36,113 nucleotides of DNA from Beijerinckiaceae bacterium (GTDB lineage: Bacteria > Pseudomonadota > Alphaproteobacteria > Rhizobiales > Beijerinckiaceae): assembly GCA_947478405.1 (NCBI GenBank), contig CANJVX010000032.1, forward strand, positions 1 through 36,113, written 5' to 3'. This document shows positions 33,760-36,113 of this stretch, in pieces. The notes below the pieces were generated by a model. It did not search any database, had not been told where the DNA came from, and was given only the letters and a program-made list of their open reading frames with translations. Within the stretch, counting starts at the first letter, position 1; each line of letters opens with the position of its first letter. The translations under genes and the position numbers were made by a program.

Positions 33760-34512
33760 ATGCTTCGCCCATTTCTTGCCGTGTTGACCGGTCTGCTGAT
33801 TGTCCCCGCAGCTGCGGATGCTGGCGAATTGAAAATTCTGTCGGGGAACGGCGGCCGCGTTGCGGTCCTCGAACTCTCGGAAAGGTTCGAGAAATCGACA
33901 GGAAGCAAGGTGAATATTGATTTTGCCGTCAATCCGCAGGTCCGCAAACGCGTGCTAGATGGCGAGGCTTTCGATATTGCCGTGCTCAATCCTCCGGTTC
34001 TCGATGAGCTGATCAAGGCTGGCAAGATCAAGGCGGAGACGCGTACCGTTATTGGACGCATCGGCATCGGGGTGGGTATCAAGCAAGGTGCGCCGCGCCC
34101 CGACATTTCAACAGCGGCTGCTTTCAAGAAAGCTTTGTTATCCGCCAAGAAAGTAGCTTATCCCGAAGAAGGGGCCAGCGGCATCTACTTTGCCAATCTG
34201 GTCAAGCAACTCGGCATTGAAAACGAGATGAAAGACCGTCTCATGCCGATGCCCGGCGAATATAATGTCGAGGTAGTTGCCGATGGTGCCGCTGATATTG
34301 TGGTTGTCGTCGCGTCCCGAATTTATGGCGTCAAGGGCGTCGATATGATCGGCCTTCTGCCAAATGAATTGCAGACATGGATTGGCTTTGCGGCAGGAGT
34401 CAGCACACAGGCCAAAGATCCCGAAAATGCCCTGAAACTGGTGAAAACCATGGGCGATAAGGCGGCCGAACCTTTCCTCCGTCAGATCGGCCTCGAACCA
34501 TTCGTTGAGTAA
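33760..34512 (+). CDS. Solitary periplasmic substrate-binding protein, ModA-like
   Basis: The 250-residue product has a Sec signal peptide (M-L-R-P-F-L-A-V, cleavage near A-D-A|G-E) and the two-lobed extracellular-solute-binding plan of the molybdate/sulfate group: E-L-K-I-L-S-G-N-G at the mature start, D-I-A-V-L-N-P-P in the first lobe, and Y-P-E-E-G-A-S-G-I-Y-F in the second. ATG 33760 follows AAAGGA by 7 nt. ATG 33724 in frame would add 12 residues ahead of the signal. No permease or ATPase is adjacent, so the ligand and transporter are unknown. The weak similarity to ModA does not prove molybdate binding. Confidence 0.85.
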   Translation: MLRPFLAVLTGLLIVPAAADAGELKILSGNGGRVAVLELSERFEKSTGSKVNIDFAVNPQVRKRVLDGEAFDIAVLNPPVLDELIKAGKIKAETRTVIGRIGIGVGIKQGAPRPDISTAAAFKKALLSAKKVAYPEEGASGIYFANLVKQLGIENEMKDRLMPMPGEYNVEVVADGAADIVVVVASRIYGVKGVDMIGLLPNELQTWIGFAAGVSTQAKDPENALKLVKTMGDKAAEPFLRQIGLEPFVE

Positions 34513-34532
34513 GCCCTTGCCGAAGTGTCAAA

Positions 34533-34556
34533 CGGCCATCTCCGGGGGGCTTTTTT
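34533..34556 (+). terminator. Possible terminator of the substrate-binding protein gene
   Basis: An imperfect GC-rich hairpin, GGCC (34534-34537) with GGCT or GGGC near 34547-34551, runs into six T residues (34551-34556). It lies about 20 nt after the stop. The stem is short, so this is a weak call. Confidence 0.45.
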
Positions 34557-35080
34557 ACGTTACGGCATAGACTTCTGGCTAAATCCCGAGCATTTTCGCC
34601 AGAATAATATTCATCCCGACTTCCCTTGGGCTACAAAATCACCGCACGCACCGGCGGGGGATCAGCACCGAGGGCGGAAAAGTTCTGCCGCACCGGAGCC
34701 CTACTGAGGGAGGCAAGGCAACCCGCTGCCGCGCCCCCAGAATTTTCAATGACGACTGGCTGCCCGGCAAAAGGTCAACATTGCCCCGAACCAGCTGCCG
34801 GGGCGGCCATTCCTGAGTGACGACGGGTCCGCCAGGCCAGAGGCGAGCTGGCGGCCGGGCAAAGAGAGGGGCAGATGCACGTAAAAAGACGTTTCATCCC
34901 GAACAATCCTGCTATGCTCATACTCTCCACCCGGGAGGGTCGAGTCTATCAAGGCACCCAGGCGGGCACCCCTCGGGTCACTCACGCAATCGTGACTGAG
35001 AGAGGGCTCCCCTTGGAAAGAGTCTGAGATAGACAGAAGATACGGCCGTTAAGTGCTTAGAAAAACAAAGGGAAGAAACA
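34557..35080 (+). other. Structured intergenic region, no gene seen
   Basis: No convincing coding region lies here. Several stems do: GCCCCG/CGGGGC (34783-34788/34799-34804), CCGCCAG/CTGGCGG (34829-34835/34848-34854), ACCC-GGGA-GGGT (34929-34940), and TCACG-CAAT-CGTGA (34982-34995), which extends outward with one C-C mismatch. TGCTATGCT near 34910-34918 looks like an extended -10. The second half could be the leader of the membrane protein gene at 35081 or a small RNA. Confidence 0.35.
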
Positions 35081-35620
35081 GTGTCCAGATTGTCGACCAC
35101 CGATCTCACCGCCGTCCCTGGCTATACGCTGCGCGAAGATGACAAATTTGCTCCGGCGAGCCTTGAAACCCTTCAGGCAGCTGCACGTAATTGCTATCTC
35201 ATCATCGGCGCCAATACTGTCTGGCTGCTGATCCCGCTGATAGGCATGCTGACCGGCAATAATGTCGTGAAGATCTTCTTCACCCTGGTTGTCGCAGCAG
35301 CTTTTCTCTTCGTCAGCAACAATTATCTGGCGATTAAATGGTACTACAATACGGAAGCGGCCCAGGGCACGGCTTTCGAGAGCCATTATGAGCGCATTGA
35401 CTACATCGGCTTTGCCACGTTCTTCGTGACAATGATCTCGACGCTCGTGTTCATGATCATTTCGGTCTTCGCAGCTAATCTGTTCAAGACCTACGGCCAG
35501 CAGCTCGTCTTCATACTTGATCTGGTTTTATCAGGAGTGCTCATTGTTTTGGCCGGCTGGATTTTGAAGCAGGTAAGCACTGGCCTCGCAACGTTAGCTC
35601 GCAAAGAGCCTTGCGCTTAA
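35081..35620 (+). CDS. Small membrane protein of unknown function
   Basis: The 179-residue product has four likely membrane helices (about 39-58, 63-84, 107-131, 139-162), a soluble N-terminal part of about 37 residues and a short C-terminal tail. The loop between helices 2 and 3 holds K-W-Y-Y-N-T-E-A-A and E-S-H-Y-E-R-I-D-Y-I-G. I do not recognise a family. The start is GTG 35081, after AAAGGGAAG ending about 6 nt upstream, and later methionines would cut the first helix. It stands alone, with a strong terminator after it. Confidence 0.82.
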   Translation: MSRLSTTDLTAVPGYTLREDDKFAPASLETLQAAARNCYLIIGANTVWLLIPLIGMLTGNNVVKIFFTLVVAAAFLFVSNNYLAIKWYYNTEAAQGTAFESHYERIDYIGFATFFVTMISTLVFMIISVFAANLFKTYGQQLVFILDLVLSGVLIVLAGWILKQVSTGLATLARKEPCA

Positions 35621-35649
35621 GCCTGCGCGAAGACGTCAAGAGTTAAGAG

Positions 35650-35681
35650 CCCGCGCGTGATTGTCACGCGCGGGTTTTTTT
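35650..35681 (+). terminator. Strong rho-independent terminator
   Basis: CCCGCGCGTGA (35650-35660) and TCACGCGCGGG (35664-35674) are perfect 11-bp arms around a TTG loop, followed by seven T (35675-35681). It ends the membrane protein gene. The last T residues are shared with the stop codon of the convergent MFS gene. Confidence 0.96.
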
Positions 35682-36113
35682 ATTTGGTAGGACGCGGCGG
35701 GACCCTCAGATAAAGGAGCAATGCAGCCAGCAAGAAAATGCCAATCAATCCATGCAAGGCGCCATAGACTTGATCGCCATCAAGCCCAGCATCCAATCGA
35801 TGCTCGACAAAGGCTCCAGACAGGAATTGCAATAGCCCGGCTCCCCCTATCGATAGAAAATTCATCGTTGTGACGCCCCGCCCCAACAAATGTGCAGGAA
35901 AGAACAACCGCGCATGCGCCAGCAAAATTGCATAGGACATACCAAAAAAACCCAGCAAGGCATAAAGCACGAGCGACGCTATTGCCGACGAAGCGCCAAA
36001 GAAATAGAGCGCGAAAAGAGCCAATAAGGTGATGCAAGACCCGGCCACGATGACCGGCTTGGCGCCGCCAAATTTTTGCTCCAGCGGGCCATAGGCCAAC
36101 GCCCCCAGCGACA
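35680..36113 (-). CDS. MFS transporter, C-terminal part (5' end outside window)
   Basis: The frame is open to the right edge and ends with TAA at 35680-35682. About 144 residues are visible with four to five hydrophobic helices. They begin with a cytoplasmic-loop-like G-P-L-E-Q-K-F-G-G-A-K, which matches the conserved MFS loop between helices, here probably 8 and 9 of 12. The rest shows L-L-G-F-F-G-M-S-Y-A-I-L-L-A-H-A-R-L-F-F-P and R-G-V-T-T-M-N-F-L-S-I-G-G-A-G-L-L-Q. The substrate is unknown. The true start lies beyond 36113. Confidence 0.85.
   Translation of the reverse strand, partial: SLGALAYGPLEQKFGGAKPVIVAGSCITLLALFALYFFGASSAIASLVLYALLGFFGMSYAILLAHARLFFPAHLLGRGVTTMNFLSIGGAGLLQFLSGAFVEHRLDAGLDGDQVYGALHGLIGIFLLAALLLYLRVPPRPTK

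Noticed and set aside
34525-34985. Small open frames in the 34513-35080 gap
   Set aside because: They have no conserved features or ribosome sites, and overlapping frames are equally open. The stretch looks noncoding.

Overview
The window looks like a chromosomal segment of an alphaproteobacterium, most likely of the order Hyphomicrobiales (Rhizobiales). Four observations support this. The block aroQ-accB-accC-aat facing DUF2155 and an NDUFA12-type complex I subunit is typical of the class. A complete aapJQMP general amino-acid transporter lies divergent to metC. A B12-dependent ribonucleotide reductase of about 1,230 residues is present. A short pilin gene pair is preceded by a CtrA-type site (TTAA-N7-TTAA). 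Genus and species cannot be read from the sequence. I saw no tRNA, rRNA, transposase, integrase, phage gene or CRISPR array.

Layout: 1-287 is the end of a DsbA-family thiol oxidoreductase. 503-3696 carries aroQ, accB, accC and aat (shikimate pathway, acetyl-CoA carboxylase, N-degron transferase). On the other strand, 3693-4912 carries a DUF2155 exported protein and an NDUFA12-like protein. 4913-5600 is a long regulatory region with two NrdR-box-like sites 31 bp apart and a structured leader. It is followed by nrdJ (5601-9299) and a strong terminator. 9505-10214 holds a CtrA-type site and two nearly identical Flp (type IVb) pilins. 10219-14559 (minus) is aapP-aapM-aapQ-aapJ, and 14695-15888 (plus) is metC. 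A hairpin-rich composite repeat (15889-16006) separates metC from a minus-strand sulfite dehydrogenase operon (16018-18821): di-haem cytochrome c, SoxC-like molybdoenzyme, mono-haem SoxD-like cytochrome.

19054-20673 is a periplasmic glucan biosynthesis protein (OpgG/OpgD family), closed by a REP-like element. 20784-25194 (minus) is a four-gene ABC operon of Gld type: ATPase, permease, GldG-like and DUF4340. Next come cytochrome b561 and a divergent HU/IHF protein (25309-26249), then an L,D-transpeptidase lipoprotein (26335-27021). 27300-28943 encodes an unusual exported protein joining a carboxypeptidase-regulatory-like domain, a haem c motif and a streptogramin-lyase-type propeller. It is convergent with an isocitrate/isopropylmalate-dehydrogenase-family enzyme. 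30094-33496 (minus) holds two proteins without clear function: a repeat-containing protein of 598 residues and a 508-residue coiled-coil protein. A solitary substrate-binding protein (33760-34512), a 570-base structured gap, a small four-helix membrane protein (35081-35620) and the end of an MFS transporter complete the window.

The most interesting parts are the nrdJ control region, the CtrA-type site with the paired pilins, the haem-propeller fusion, the SoxC operon with two different cytochromes, and the uncharacterised pair at 30094-33496.
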